From an uncultured Prochlorococcus sp. (lineage in GTDB: Bacteria > Cyanobacteriota > Cyanobacteriia > PCC-6307 > Cyanobiaceae), in the NCBI GenBank assembly GCA_902563335.1, contig CACEWU010000007.1:1-58182 (forward strand): a stretch of 58,182 nt of DNA, in the 5' to 3' direction. The first letter of the stretch is position 1. Each line of letters starts with the position of its first letter. Below are positions 27,837 to 37,307 of this stretch, piece after piece. The notes below the pieces were generated by a model. That model searched no databases. It worked only from the letters and a program-made list of their open reading frames with translations, and was not told the DNA's origin. The position numbers were made by a program, and so were the translations under genes.

Positions 27837-30747
27837 GTGAACCAGGAGAAGCAACAGGAGAGTGATGCACGCTCGAACTACAAAGAAACCCTGAACTTGT
27901 TAAAAACAAGTTTTGGCATGCGGGCAAATTCCACTCAAAGAGAGCCTGAATTGCAAGCCTTTTGGAAAGAGAAAGGAATTGATCTGAATTTGGGTTTAGA
28001 TAACAAAGGCCCCACATTTACTCTTCATGATGGTCCACCTTATGCAAATGGTGCTCTTCACATGGGCCATGCGCTTAATAAAGTTCTCAAGGATATTATT
28101 AATAAATACCAAATCATGAGGGGTAGAAAAGTTCGTTTTGTTCCTGGATGGGATTGCCATGGTTTACCTATTGAATTAAAGGTACTTCAGACTCTTAATA
28201 ATGATCAGAGAAAGCAATTAACGCCTTTAAAACTTCGAAAAAAAGCAGCTGCTTATGCTCGAAAACAAGTTGAACTTCAAATGTCAGGATTTAAACGATG
28301 GGGAATCTGGGCTGATTGGGAAAATCCTTATTTAACTCTTCAAAAGGATTATGAAGCAGCACAAATTAATGTTTTTGGTGAGATGGCTCTAAAGGGTTAT
28401 ATATATCGTGGACTCAAACCTGTTCATTGGAGCCCTAGTTCGAGGACAGCTCTTGCAGAAGCGGAATTGGAATACCCCGACGGCCATAGCAGTCCCAGCG
28501 TTTTTGTTGCGTTTCCTGCAGCAAAACTAACAGATACTTTGTATAAGGAATTGTCTGGTCAAGGATTGGAACTTTCACAAAATCAACAAGATTTGAGTAA
28601 GGAATTAAAGGTTGCTATTTGGACCACCACTCCTTGGACTTTGCCAGCAAACCTGGCTGTTTCTGTGAACGGTCGAATTAACTACATATTTGCCAAGCAT
28701 CAAGATGGATATCTACTTCTTTTAGCTGAAGATCTTCTAACTGGTGTAGGTCAAAGTCTTGGAACTGAATTGCAAATTTGTGCACGAGTTAAGGGTGATT
28801 TGCTGGAGGGAGTTTTGTATAAGCATCCATTATTTGATCGAGTAAGCCCTATTGTTTTAGGTGGAGATTATATAACAACTGAAACAGGTACTGGTCTAGT
28901 TCATACTGCACCTGGCCATGGTATTGATGATTTTAATACGGGACTAAAATATAATTTACCTGTACTTTGTCCTGTTGATGAAGCGGGGAAACTTTACATC
29001 AGAAGCCGGACAATTTGTTGGCTTAAATGTTCTAAAAGATGCTAACCCTGTAATTATTAAAGCTTTGGATGATGCTGGGGCTCTTTTAAAACAGCAGGCT
29101 TACTCTCATCGTTACCCATATGATTGGAGAACTAAAAAACCAACAATTTTTCGTGCTACTGATCAGTGGTTTGCCTCAGTTGAGGGTTTCCGCAAGCAGA
29201 CCTTGTCCGCAATAGAAACAGTTAAATGGTTGCCCAAGTCAGGACGGAATCGTATTGATGCGATGATTCGTGAACGAGGAGATTGGTGTATTTCTAGGCA
29301 GCGAACATGGGGAGTGCCTATTCCTGTTTTTTATGAAAAGCAAAGTGGAGAAGTTTTACTTAATTCTGAAACTATTGGTCACATACATGAATTAATTGCG
29401 AAGCATGGTTCGGATATCTGGTGGGAGCTTGACGAGTCGGAATTGTTACCTCCTTCGTATGTGGCTCAAGCTAGTCGTTGGCAAAAAGGTACAGATACGA
29501 TGGATGTTTGGTTTGATTCTGGAACTAGTTGGGCAGGAGTTGCTAGTAAAAGAAAAGGTTTGGAATATCCTGCGGACCTTTATATTGAAGGCTCTGATCA
29601 ACATCGTGGTTGGTTCCAGTCTTCTTTGTTGACTTCAATAGCGGTCAATAATCGATCTCCTTATCGTTGTGTTTTAACACATGGATTTGCATTGGATGAA
29701 AAAGGACGAAAAATGAGTAAATCTTTGGGCAATATCGTTGACCCACTAGTGATTATTAATGGAGGTAATAATAAGAAGATTCAGCCATCATATGGAGCAG
29801 ATGTCTTAAGGCTTTGGGTTAGTTCTGTGGATTATTCTGTAGATGTGCCTATTGGTGAAAGTATTTTAAGTCAACTTGCTGATGTTTATCGAAAGGTAAG
29901 AAACACAGCTCGTTATTTATTAGGTAATTTGCATGACTTTGACCCTTCAAGGCATGCTATTCCGACCAAAGATTTGCCAATTTTGGATCGATGGATGCTT
30001 CAACGTACAGCTGATGTAGTGGATCAGATTTCAGAAGCATTTGAGAATTATGAGTTCTCTAGGTTCTTTCAGTTGCTCCAAAGTTATTGTGTTGTTGATT
30101 TGTCTAGTTTTTATTTAGATATTGCAAAAGATAGACTTTATGTTAGCGCATCATTTGATCAGCGCCGTCGTACCTGTCAGACTGTAATGGCATTAATTAT
30201 TGAGCAATTGGCTGTAGTTATTGCTCCTGTGTTGTCTCATATGGCAGAAGATATTTGGCAGAATCTTCCTTACCCAGTTCCAGAAGAATCTGTTTTTCAA
30301 AGAGGCTGGTCGGAAGTTCCTGAATCATGGAGAGATCCTTCATTGACTCAGCCTATGCACTATTTGCGGGAGTTAAGAAGTGCTGTGAATCGAGTGTTGG
30401 AAGACTGTAGAAGTAAGCAGGAGCTAGGTGCTTCACTTGAGGCAGCTGTCCGCCTTGAGACTAAGGAAAATTCAATAGAACATGCTATTGATTGGTTAAA
30501 TGCCCAAGGAGATAAGAAAGTAGATTTATTGCGTGATTGGTTATTGGTTTCTCAGTTGCAATTTGGTGGTGAGCCTTGGGCAGAAGTTATAGCGAGTCAA
30601 GATTCTGATCTAGGTTTAATTGAAGTAGCTAGAGCGCGTGGTCGAAAATGTGAGCGATGTTGGCATTATGAAAATGATATTGGTCAAAATGATCGCCATC
30701 CAAGTCTTTGTGGCCGCTGTATTGATGTTCTGAAGAGAACCTCATGA
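27837..30747 (+). pseudogene. ileS: Isoleucyl-tRNA synthetase, split by a one-base frameshift
   Basis: IleRS charges tRNA-Ile and is normally essential. The upstream part has the HMGH signature ([17 protein letters not shown]), and breaks off after CPVDEAG. The downstream part resumes in the +1 frame with [17 protein letters not shown] and carries the KMSKS loop ([10 protein letters not shown]), the anticodon-binding domain and a C-terminal zinc finger (CERCWHY, CGRC). Removing one base from GGGGAAA (28985-28991) restores a continuous 969-residue IleRS of normal length. Start is taken as GTG 27837; TTG 27822 is also in frame. With an otherwise intact essential gene, a sequencing error or very recent mutation is likelier than true loss. 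Confidence 0.9.
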
Positions 30748-30809
30748 CTTCGTATATTTTATTTATGATTGGATTAGTGGTTAGTTATTTTTTAATTAGT
30801 TCGCCATAA
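30744..30809 (+). CDS. Candidate 21-residue membrane peptide
   Basis: ATG at 30744 overlaps the ileS TGA by 4 bases (ATGA), placing this short frame in a coupling arrangement. The peptide is almost entirely hydrophobic (core [14 protein letters not shown]), long enough for one membrane span. I cannot match it to a known photosystem or cytochrome small subunit. AT-rich chance ORFs of this size are common, so this is a candidate only. Confidence 0.3.
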   Translation: MTSYILFMIGLVVSYFLISSP

Positions 30810-30909
30810 CATATATTTACTTTAAATCTAATTTGTTCTTTTATTTACTCATGACTAAGTTTATAAAAATTTGAAGTAGTATGTTAATTGCTTACATTAA
30901 GATTATTCT

Positions 30910-31521
30910 CTAAAAATCACCTGCAATTCTCCCTTGTTTTGGTAAGCGAATTAGAAGCCATTGTAGTAGGCCTACTACATAAGCAATTAGGGCGACATAT
31001 CCTATAAAGGCGGCTAAAGATTCTGTCCAAGCTCCGCCAAACAGGAAACTAAATATCTGTTGAGTTATTTTGTGAAATCCTTTGGGAACCTCAACCCATG
31101 CTAGGCACTTTGGATTATTTGCAGTTGTTATACAAGAGAGGCTAAAGAACATGGAGCATGAGCTGATGACCCCAAATCCACTAATGATCCATCTCCAAAT
31201 TTTGACGGTAAAAGGTAATGGCCGCCATGGAGGAAGGTCTGCTAATTCCTCATTCAAGTCTACCCAGAACCAGACTGATATCCCCATTAGAATTGGAGCA
31301 AAAAAAGAAATCAAATAACCAATAGGCCTTTGATTAGTTAATAGCAGCCAGCTTATTACCATTAAGCTGGCTATTTTCCAGTAAATAGTAAGAAGTCTGA
31401 CTACCGAGGCCTCTCTCCGAATTGACGCCCAAATCAGCAGTATTAGAGGAAGACCCATTGCAAAGGTTGCTGCAAGGCGATATGTCAGCCATACAAGGGT
31501 GCGGTAGTTGAACTCGGCCAC
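30910..31521 (-). CDS. DUF3177-like membrane protein
   Basis: The 203-residue protein has about five hydrophobic segments, with MAEFNYRTLVWLTYRLAATF at the start and NQRPIGYLISFFAPILMGIS, WVDLNEELADLPPWRPLPF and GLLQWLLIRLPKQGR later. This matches my recollection of DUF3177, a cyanobacterial membrane family of unknown function. Convergent with ileS and divergent from trmB. Confidence 0.72.
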   Translation of the reverse strand: MAEFNYRTLVWLTYRLAATFAMGLPLILLIWASIRREASVVRLLTIYWKIASLMVISWLLLTNQRPIGYLISFFAPILMGISVWFWVDLNEELADLPPWRPLPFTVKIWRWIISGFGVISSCSMFFSLSCITTANNPKCLAWVEVPKGFHKITQQIFSFLFGGAWTESLAAFIGYVALIAYVVGLLQWLLIRLPKQGRIAGDF

Positions 31522-31681
31522 GAGGGAGTTAGATGCGTGTGTGATTATTTATATGAGTATTATTTTTATCATGCATTTGCATAGTGAGAGCCATGGAGAT
31601 GTTGTTTTTAGCCTTATGAGGCTTATAGGGACATTTAAGGCTTTTGTTTTGGTTACTTGAATTCTTCCACGCTTCAGGATA

Positions 31682-32353
31682 GTGCGACAGCATGTCAACC
31701 CCCTTAGTCGTTTTTTTCAGCTTCCTTTGAGGCTGCCAGAGCCGAATGAGCTATTTGCAAAGAACAATCTACCAATTCATCTTGATATAGGCTCTGCAAG
31801 AGGGAAGTTTTTGTTGGGCTTAGCCTCTTCTCATTTAGATTGTAATTATTTAGGGGTAGAGATTCGTTTCCCTCTTGTACAAGCTGCAAATAAAGATAGA
31901 GATAACCTAGAATTAAAAAATTTAGCTTTTTTATTTTGTAATGCAAATGTAAGTCTTGAGGGTTGGTTGGAAGATCTTCCTGATGATATGTTGCACATGG
32001 TATCTATTCAGTTTCCAGATCCTTGGTTTAAAAGAAGACATTATAAAAGACGAGTACTTCAACCTGAATTGTTAATTTCATTGGCTAAGGCATTGAAGCC
32101 AGGACGTGGGCTTTTCATACAAAGTGATTTACTGGATGTGATAAATCCAATGATAAAACTTGTAGAATCAAGTGGTTATTTTGATTTGAATAAAGAATTT
32201 AAAGACATTAATTCTTTCCAAAATCCTTTCCCTTTTGCGACGGAAAGAGAATCTTATGTCTTAGATAAAGGTCGACCTGTTTATCGGATTCTTTTTAGCA
32301 GGAATTTTCAGTCTGTTCCTGAATTGTTTACTCTTGAGAAGCTGTATTCTTAA
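31682..32353 (+). CDS. trmB: tRNA (guanine-N7-)-methyltransferase
   Basis: TrmB makes 7-methylguanosine at tRNA position 46 using S-adenosylmethionine. The SAM site is HLDIGSARGKFLLGLA (normally DIGCGxG), followed by YLGVEIRFPLV and the signature QFPDPWFKRRHYKRRVLQPE. Length 223 is normal. GTG at 31682 is the likely start. Convergent with glmM; an imperfect AT-rich hairpin in the gap (about 32362-32394) may act as a terminator. Confidence 0.95.
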   Translation: MRQHVNPLSRFFQLPLRLPEPNELFAKNNLPIHLDIGSARGKFLLGLASSHLDCNYLGVEIRFPLVQAANKDRDNLELKNLAFLFCNANVSLEGWLEDLPDDMLHMVSIQFPDPWFKRRHYKRRVLQPELLISLAKALKPGRGLFIQSDLLDVINPMIKLVESSGYFDLNKEFKDINSFQNPFPFATERESYVLDKGRPVYRILFSRNFQSVPELFTLEKLYS

Positions 32354-32463
32354 TTAGATGAAAATTAATTACCCTTAATGGGGATAATTATTTTTTAGAC
32401 TTATTTTTCTTGTTCTGTTGATTTAAATCCAGAGAATTTGTTTTTCTATTCTTATATTTGAGT

Positions 32464-33864
32464 TTATAAATTATTTAGCTGCTTGTGGATGACTTCTGTT
32501 AAATGTGCTGTCCAAGAGTCAGCAACTGCTGGATCAACAGCTTCAACCATAACTCTTAATAAAGGTTCAGTGCCACTTTCTCTTACAAGTACACGACCAT
32601 CTGTACCCATGGCTTCTTCTGCATTCGCAATGGCTTCTAAAAGTTCTGTACAGCTCTTCCAGTTTTGGCGAAGAACATGATTTGCCATGGGTACATTTGC
32701 CAGCCTTTGAGGGAATGGTTGAAAACTTTGATTCATCCATTCCGAAAGAGTGATTTGTTTCTCATTACATAAGGTCGCAAGTTGTAATGCTGTAAGTAGG
32801 CCATCTCCACAAAGACCATGGGCTGCCGAGAGAATATGCCCTGATTGTTCTCCTCCTAAAGCTGCTCCGTTAGCCAACATGGCAGCATGAACATGATGAT
32901 CTCCTACAGGTGTTCGCTCTAGGATCCCACCTTTTTTTGTCCACGCTCGTTCAAAACCAAGGTTCGACATTACTGTCGCGACAAGTCTTTGATTCGGTAG
33001 ATCGTTCTTTTCATAAAGAATTGATCCCCACAAATACAACACATGATCTCCATCGATAATTCGTCCAGTGCTATCTACAGCTAACATTCGATCGGCATCA
33101 CCATCAAAGGCGAAGCCCATTTCTGCTCCTTGATTAATAACTGCTGAACGTAGTTTTTCAATTTGAGTGGAACCGCAACCTAAGTTGATTCGATTGCCAT
33201 CAGCCTTCCCATGCAGTATGGATACATTTGCTCCTAATGCTTCAAAAACATCTGCACCAAAAGCAGTAGCTGAACCCCAGCAAAGATCAAGAACAATTGG
33301 AATATTACTAAGTCTTCTTTGTTCTACTGAAGCGAGTAACGCTTTTCGATAGTGGTTTAGTAGTTCAGGTCGGTAATAAGATTGACCAAAATTTGTGTTT
33401 TCATGAGGTTTATAACTTTCGATTGAATTTGTATTCAGTTTTGTCTCTATGGTTTTTTGTTGATCTGAATTTATCTTTGCTCCGTCTGCACCAAATACTT
33501 TAATTCCATTGTCCTCCGGGGGATTATGGCTGGCTGAAACCATTAATCCACCAGAGATTCCAAGCTTTTTGATCAAATTAGCTACTGCTGGAGTTGGGCA
33601 AAGACCTAAGGCCCAAACTTCTCTCCCTGCAGTTGTTAGCCCTGCAGTAAGTGCTGCAATTGCCATTGCACCACTTATTCTTGAGTCATTGCCAATCAGG
33701 ACCGGACCCTTGTTGGGCAGTACTGTCCCTACCAAGTAGCCCAAGTTAAGCAACAAAGTCGGAGTTAATACTGCGCCTGCTTTTCCCCGTATACCATCAG
33801 TGCCAAATTTGACGCGACTTTTGTGTAGATGATCTGTAAGCAGGTCCATGGCATTGTTGGCCAT
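32464..33864 (-). CDS. glmM: Phosphoglucosamine mutase
   Basis: GlmM interconverts glucosamine-6-phosphate and glucosamine-1-phosphate on the way to UDP-N-acetylglucosamine for peptidoglycan and lipopolysaccharide. The 466-residue protein has KFGTDGIRGKAG at the N-terminus, the phosphoserine loop GLMVSASHNPPEDNGIK, the magnesium loop DGDADRM, and the C-terminal phosphate site RESGTEPLLRVMVE. ATG at 33864; divergent from txlA with about 55 bases between. Confidence 0.95.
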   Translation of the reverse strand: MANNAMDLLTDHLHKSRVKFGTDGIRGKAGAVLTPTLLLNLGYLVGTVLPNKGPVLIGNDSRISGAMAIAALTAGLTTAGREVWALGLCPTPAVANLIKKLGISGGLMVSASHNPPEDNGIKVFGADGAKINSDQQKTIETKLNTNSIESYKPHENTNFGQSYYRPELLNHYRKALLASVEQRRLSNIPIVLDLCWGSATAFGADVFEALGANVSILHGKADGNRINLGCGSTQIEKLRSAVINQGAEMGFAFDGDADRMLAVDSTGRIIDGDHVLYLWGSILYEKNDLPNQRLVATVMSNLGFERAWTKKGGILERTPVGDHHVHAAMLANGAALGGEQSGHILSAAHGLCGDGLLTALQLATLCNEKQITLSEWMNQSFQPFPQRLANVPMANHVLRQNWKSCTELLEAIANAEEAMGTDGRVLVRESGTEPLLRVMVEAVDPAVADSWTAHLTEVIHKQLNNL

Positions 33865-33919
33865 GTGGATTCAAAATTTACACTAAAGGTTAGATGGAAT
33901 AAGAGTATTCCTTTTGTTT

Positions 33920-34492
33920 ATGGATGAAAGCCCTAATTCGTCCTCACTTAGTCAGGGACAAAGATTTTTTCTTCTTTTTGCCGTTTTTGTCTTGGCAATA
34001 TTACTTTTCTTTTTGCGAGGAGGTTTTGACTCACAAAAACCACTTGACCAGCTCGCGAGGCGATCTCTTCTTCCAGAGATTGCTTTAACAAATGGCAAGC
34101 CAACAATTTTAGAATTTTATGCTGACTGGTGTGAAATATGCCAGAAAATGGCACCGGCAATGCTTTCTGCAGAAAAAAAATCTTTTCATAAACTTGATTT
34201 TGTCTTGTTAAATGTTGACAATGAGCGTTGGCAAGATTTGATTGATGAATATAAAGTATATGGTATCCCGCAGTTAAATTTTTTTGATGCTTCTGGTTCC
34301 CTAAGAGGAAGTGCTATAGGGCTTAGATCAGAGGATCAAATTGATAAATTAATACAAGCACTTCTTGAAGACCAACCTTTGCCTGAATTTACAGGAGTAG
34401 GAGTAACTGATCAACTTTTACTTTCATCTTTTGAAAGTAAAAATAAAGAGAGTTTCAAGACAGATAAAGTAAAACCAACAGATCATTACTAA
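33920..34492 (+). CDS. txlA: Membrane-anchored thioredoxin-like protein (TxlA/HCF164 type)
   Basis: A single N-terminal membrane helix (about residues 15-32) is followed by a thioredoxin domain with the active site EFYADWCEICQKMAP. The WCEIC motif and single anchor match TxlA and plant HCF164, thylakoid thiol-disulfide proteins needed for cytochrome b6f assembly. The cis-proline loop is seen in YGIPQLNFF. I use ATG 33920 (190 aa) rather than TTG 33914. Confidence 0.88.
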   Translation: MDESPNSSSLSQGQRFFLLFAVFVLAILLFFLRGGFDSQKPLDQLARRSLLPEIALTNGKPTILEFYADWCEICQKMAPAMLSAEKKSFHKLDFVLLNVDNERWQDLIDEYKVYGIPQLNFFDASGSLRGSAIGLRSEDQIDKLIQALLEDQPLPEFTGVGVTDQLLLSSFESKNKESFKTDKVKPTDHY

Positions 34493-34526
34493 ATAGTATT
34501 TTTCTTCTTGAGAAGACTCTAATTGA

Positions 34527-35171
34527 TCAACAATCTTGACCCCACTGTAATGCTTTTGAAACAATTGGAAAATTTTTTAAGAAAATTGCTTTGCATTCAT
34601 TAGCGAGATCCATGTGTTCTTTTTGAGTGCCATGTCCAGACCTGAGCTTGATGTAATGAATCCAAGATCGACAAGAGCCAGTCATATAAATTCTTGTTGG
34701 AGTTGATAACGGCAGAACAAAGCGAGCACATTCTTTAGCAACGCCTGATTTGAGCATTTCTTCGTAAAGAGCTACAGATTCTTGGAAATGATTTTTTATT
34801 TTTTCATTAAAATAAACTCTGATATCATCTGGGATATTGTCAATTGAATTTTGTCTATTTTTTGTATCTTGTCGCCTTAATTCTGGGACTGGTATTTCTC
34901 CCAGCTCTGTACTTTCTGCATATCGTTGAGAAAACTCCTGAAAAGTAAAAGACCTATGTCGTAGTATCTGGGCTGCGATTCCTCTATTTGTTTCTATTTG
35001 CAATGTCATATATGCTTGCTCAAATACGCTCCAATGCTCATTTTTGATGCAGTAAGTAAGTAACTTGCTAAAATCTTCATTGAATTGATTCTTTGGATTG
35101 CTAACTCTGGCAATATATGCCATTGTTTTTTCTGCTTCTGGGGTTACTGAGATTAAATCAACTGTATTCAT
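34527..35171 (-). CDS. thyX: Flavin-dependent thymidylate synthase
   Basis: ThyX methylates dUMP to dTMP using FAD, NADPH and methylene-tetrahydrofolate, replacing ThyA. The ThyX motif is present as RHRSFTFQEFSQRYAE; its second conserved serine precedes QRY, while the first is replaced by Thr. RIYMTGSCRSWIHYIKLRS is also characteristic. Length 214. ATG at 35171 lies 2 bases after the dcd stop, so dcd and thyX are in one transcript, with dcd leading towards dUMP. Confidence 0.95.
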   Translation of the reverse strand: MNTVDLISVTPEAEKTMAYIARVSNPKNQFNEDFSKLLTYCIKNEHWSVFEQAYMTLQIETNRGIAAQILRHRSFTFQEFSQRYAESTELGEIPVPELRRQDTKNRQNSIDNIPDDIRVYFNEKIKNHFQESVALYEEMLKSGVAKECARFVLPLSTPTRIYMTGSCRSWIHYIKLRSGHGTQKEHMDLANECKAIFLKNFPIVSKALQWGQDC

Positions 35172-35173
35172 TT

Positions 35174-35767
35174 TTAAACTTTGGCTAGAGTTACTTTCTC
35201 TGGTTGATGCTGATATTTACCTTTCCGATCACTGTAGGTTGTTTCACATGGATCACCTTCAAAAAAGAGTAATTGACATATCCCTTCATTCGCATATATT
35301 CGGCAGTCAGCACCTGAACTATTGCTAAATTCTAGAGTTAAATGACCTTCCCAACTTGCCTCTGCTGGAGTTGTATTTACAATTATCCCAAGGCGAGCAT
35401 ATGTACTTTTGCCAAGACAAATCACAGTAATATTCTTTGGCACTTTCATTTTTTCAAAGGCAACTCCTAGTCCATAAGAATGTGCTGGGAGTATGAAATA
35501 CTCTCCATCTGGATCTTTTTGTAAAGGAGTTGATTCAAGATTTGCAGGATTAAATTGCTTTGGGTTCATTACAGTTCCAGGAACATGGCGAAAAATTAGG
35601 AACTCTTTCGAGGAAAGTCGTAGGTCGTATCCGTATGAAGAGCATCCAAAACTGAGAACAGGTTGTTGGTTGTCTTCAGGTCTTAAATGTCGAACAAGAT
35701 TTGCTTCAAATGGCTGGAGCATTCCTGCTTTTGCTTGTTCGATTATCCAGCGGTCGTTTTTAAGCAT
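35174..35767 (-). CDS. dcd: dCTP deaminase
   Basis: Dcd deaminates dCTP to dUTP, the precursor of dUMP for thymidylate synthesis. The 197-residue protein belongs to the dUTPase-fold family: SFGCSSYGYDLRLS, GKSTYARLGIIVNTTPAEA with the catalytic Glu and SWEGHLTLEFSN. Whether it is the bifunctional dCTP deaminase/dUTPase cannot be told by eye. The ATG overlaps the stop of the cobO-like gene by one base (TAATG), and thyX follows immediately. Confidence 0.93.
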   Translation of the reverse strand: MLKNDRWIIEQAKAGMLQPFEANLVRHLRPEDNQQPVLSFGCSSYGYDLRLSSKEFLIFRHVPGTVMNPKQFNPANLESTPLQKDPDGEYFILPAHSYGLGVAFEKMKVPKNITVICLGKSTYARLGIIVNTTPAEASWEGHLTLEFSNSSGADCRIYANEGICQLLFFEGDPCETTYSDRKGKYQHQPEKVTLAKV

Positions 35768-36366
35768 TAGAAGCCACAGCGAAATTCAGTTACTTGATCA
35801 GCCATTTTCATGATCTCTGTTGGAATGGCTGGTCCAGTGAGGATTACATCCATACCATTTGGGCGTTGATTCAAGGTTGAGATTAAATCTGTTGCTTGGA
35901 GATAGCCAAGAGATACTGCTAGCCCAACTTCATCTAATACAAGTTGGTTAAGGTCATTGGCCAGAATTCGCTTTTTGCACATTTCCCAAATCTCTAGAAC
36001 AGCTTCTTGTGGTTCAGGAATCCCATCTTTTTTAACTTGCTGGATGTGCTTCTCCTCGAGGCAGGTTGAGATTGCGGGCCTGACCCACTCTAGGTTTCCA
36101 CAAAGACGAACAATTCCATTTTTGCCTTGGTTGACTCCTCCTTTTAAAAATTGAGCAACCATTACCTGGCTTCCTAATCCAGCTGCTCTTAGAGCCTCGC
36201 TGAGCACATTTGAGAAACTTCCCCTGTAAGGAGCTGTGTGTACTTTAAGTTGACCTTCAGGAACTACAAGATGAAGTGGTCGGTTGGCAACAGCTTTTAA
36301 TCCAGAACTAATTTCGTTCTTTATTTGACTTATTGAGGAATGTTTAGGAATCAGGCTTGCGGTCAT
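35767..36366 (-). CDS. CobO/BtuR-like corrinoid adenosyltransferase homologue lacking a Walker A motif
   Basis: CobO/BtuR transfers an adenosyl group from ATP to cob(I)alamin. Much of the family's fold is recognisable: ALRAAGLGSQVMVAQFLKGG, LDQ-type LNQLVLDEVGLAVSLGYL, TLNQRPNGMDVILTGPAIPT and MADQVTEFRCGF. However, where BtuR has the ATP-binding GNGKGKTTAA this protein has APYRGSFSNVLSEA, with no GKT. It may bind ATP differently or have another role. I chose ATG 36366 (199 aa, MTASLIPKHSS); the frame stays open to 36450. Co-transcribed with dcd and thyX. Confidence 0.75.
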   Translation of the reverse strand: MTASLIPKHSSISQIKNEISSGLKAVANRPLHLVVPEGQLKVHTAPYRGSFSNVLSEALRAAGLGSQVMVAQFLKGGVNQGKNGIVRLCGNLEWVRPAISTCLEEKHIQQVKKDGIPEPQEAVLEIWEMCKKRILANDLNQLVLDEVGLAVSLGYLQATDLISTLNQRPNGMDVILTGPAIPTEIMKMADQVTEFRCGF

Positions 36367-36505
36367 GAATATGCCAAAAATCGGGAAAAGAAGCTGTCCC
36401 TCAAATCTAGCGGTGAGTTTCAGTCCTACAAGATATATGACACTATCCATGGTGTCTTGCTAGGCATACGATGGGTTTTTGGTCGTTACACTCCTAAGTA
36501 CTCCA

Positions 36506-37240
36506 ATGTTCCACAATCCTAAGAATCGAGCTAATGGACGCCTGCCTAATGAATTAAGGCCTTTTGCTATTCAATGGCATCCTATGGGTTTTGCACTTAG
36601 TTCATTAATTATTCGAACTGGTCAAACAGCGGTTCTATGTAGTGTGTCCGTTGAGGACAGTGTTCCTCGCTGGAGAGAAGGTCAGGGGAAGGGATGGCTA
36701 AGCGCAGAGTATCGGTTATTGCCTGGCTCTACTCCTCAACGTCAAAAGCGTGAGTTAATGAAGCTTTCTGGGCGAACCCAAGAAATCCAACGCCTCATAG
36801 GAAGGAGCTTGAGAGCAGTAATAGATATGGATGCTCTCGGAGAAAGAACCCTGTTAGTTGATTGCGATGTTATTCAGGCTGATGCAGGGACACGTACGGC
36901 TTCCATTACAGGAGCCTGGATTGCAGTTGCAAGAGCATTGAACATTTTGTTGGAGCGAAAAACTATCCAAAATCAGCCTTTGGAAGATCAGGTTGCAGCA
37001 GTTTCTGTGGGGTTACTCGAAGACACTGCATTATTAGATCTTGACTACAAGGAAGACTCAGTGGCTGATGTAGATCTAAACGTTGTAATGGCCTCTGATG
37101 GAAGGCTTTTAGAGATTCAAGGCACCGCTGAGGGATCTCCATTTACTAGAGATCAATTGAACGCACTCCTTGATATGGCTGAACCTGGTTTAAAGAGTTT
37201 GCATGCTTCACAACTTTCAGCTTTACAGCAATTAAGTTAA
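36506..37240 (+). CDS. rph: Ribonuclease PH
   Basis: RNase PH is a phosphorolytic 3'-exonuclease that trims tRNA 3' ends. The 244-residue protein shows GQTAVLCSVSVEDSVP, GWLSAEYRLLPGSTPQR, KLSGRTQEIQRLIGRSLRAV, the phosphate-site DCDVIQADAGTRTASITGAW and a C-terminal EIQGTAEGSPF. I chose ATG 36506 (MFHNPKNRANGRLPNE); the frame is open to 36479. ntcA follows about 67 bases later. Confidence 0.95.
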   Translation: MFHNPKNRANGRLPNELRPFAIQWHPMGFALSSLIIRTGQTAVLCSVSVEDSVPRWREGQGKGWLSAEYRLLPGSTPQRQKRELMKLSGRTQEIQRLIGRSLRAVIDMDALGERTLLVDCDVIQADAGTRTASITGAWIAVARALNILLERKTIQNQPLEDQVAAVSVGLLEDTALLDLDYKEDSVADVDLNVVMASDGRLLEIQGTAEGSPFTRDQLNALLDMAEPGLKSLHASQLSALQQLS

Positions 37241-37307
37241 AAAAGTCATTATTGCTACATGGGTTTAAGTCACCTGTCCTTAACTTCCTGAAAGTTGATT
37301 CGCCTCC

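Noticed and set aside
28985-28992. GGGAAAC as a -1 programmed frameshift site in ileS
   Set aside because: The heptamer is in the wrong phase, and ileS needs a +1 shift (one base skipped), not -1.
36367-36450. N-terminal extension of the CobO-like protein (frame open to 36450)
   Set aside because: The extension is hydrophobic and unlike the family; ATG 36366 gives the normal N-terminus.
37241-37307. NtcA autoregulatory box upstream of ntcA
   Set aside because: I looked for GTA-N8-TAC in this gap and found none; the promoter may lie further upstream within rph.
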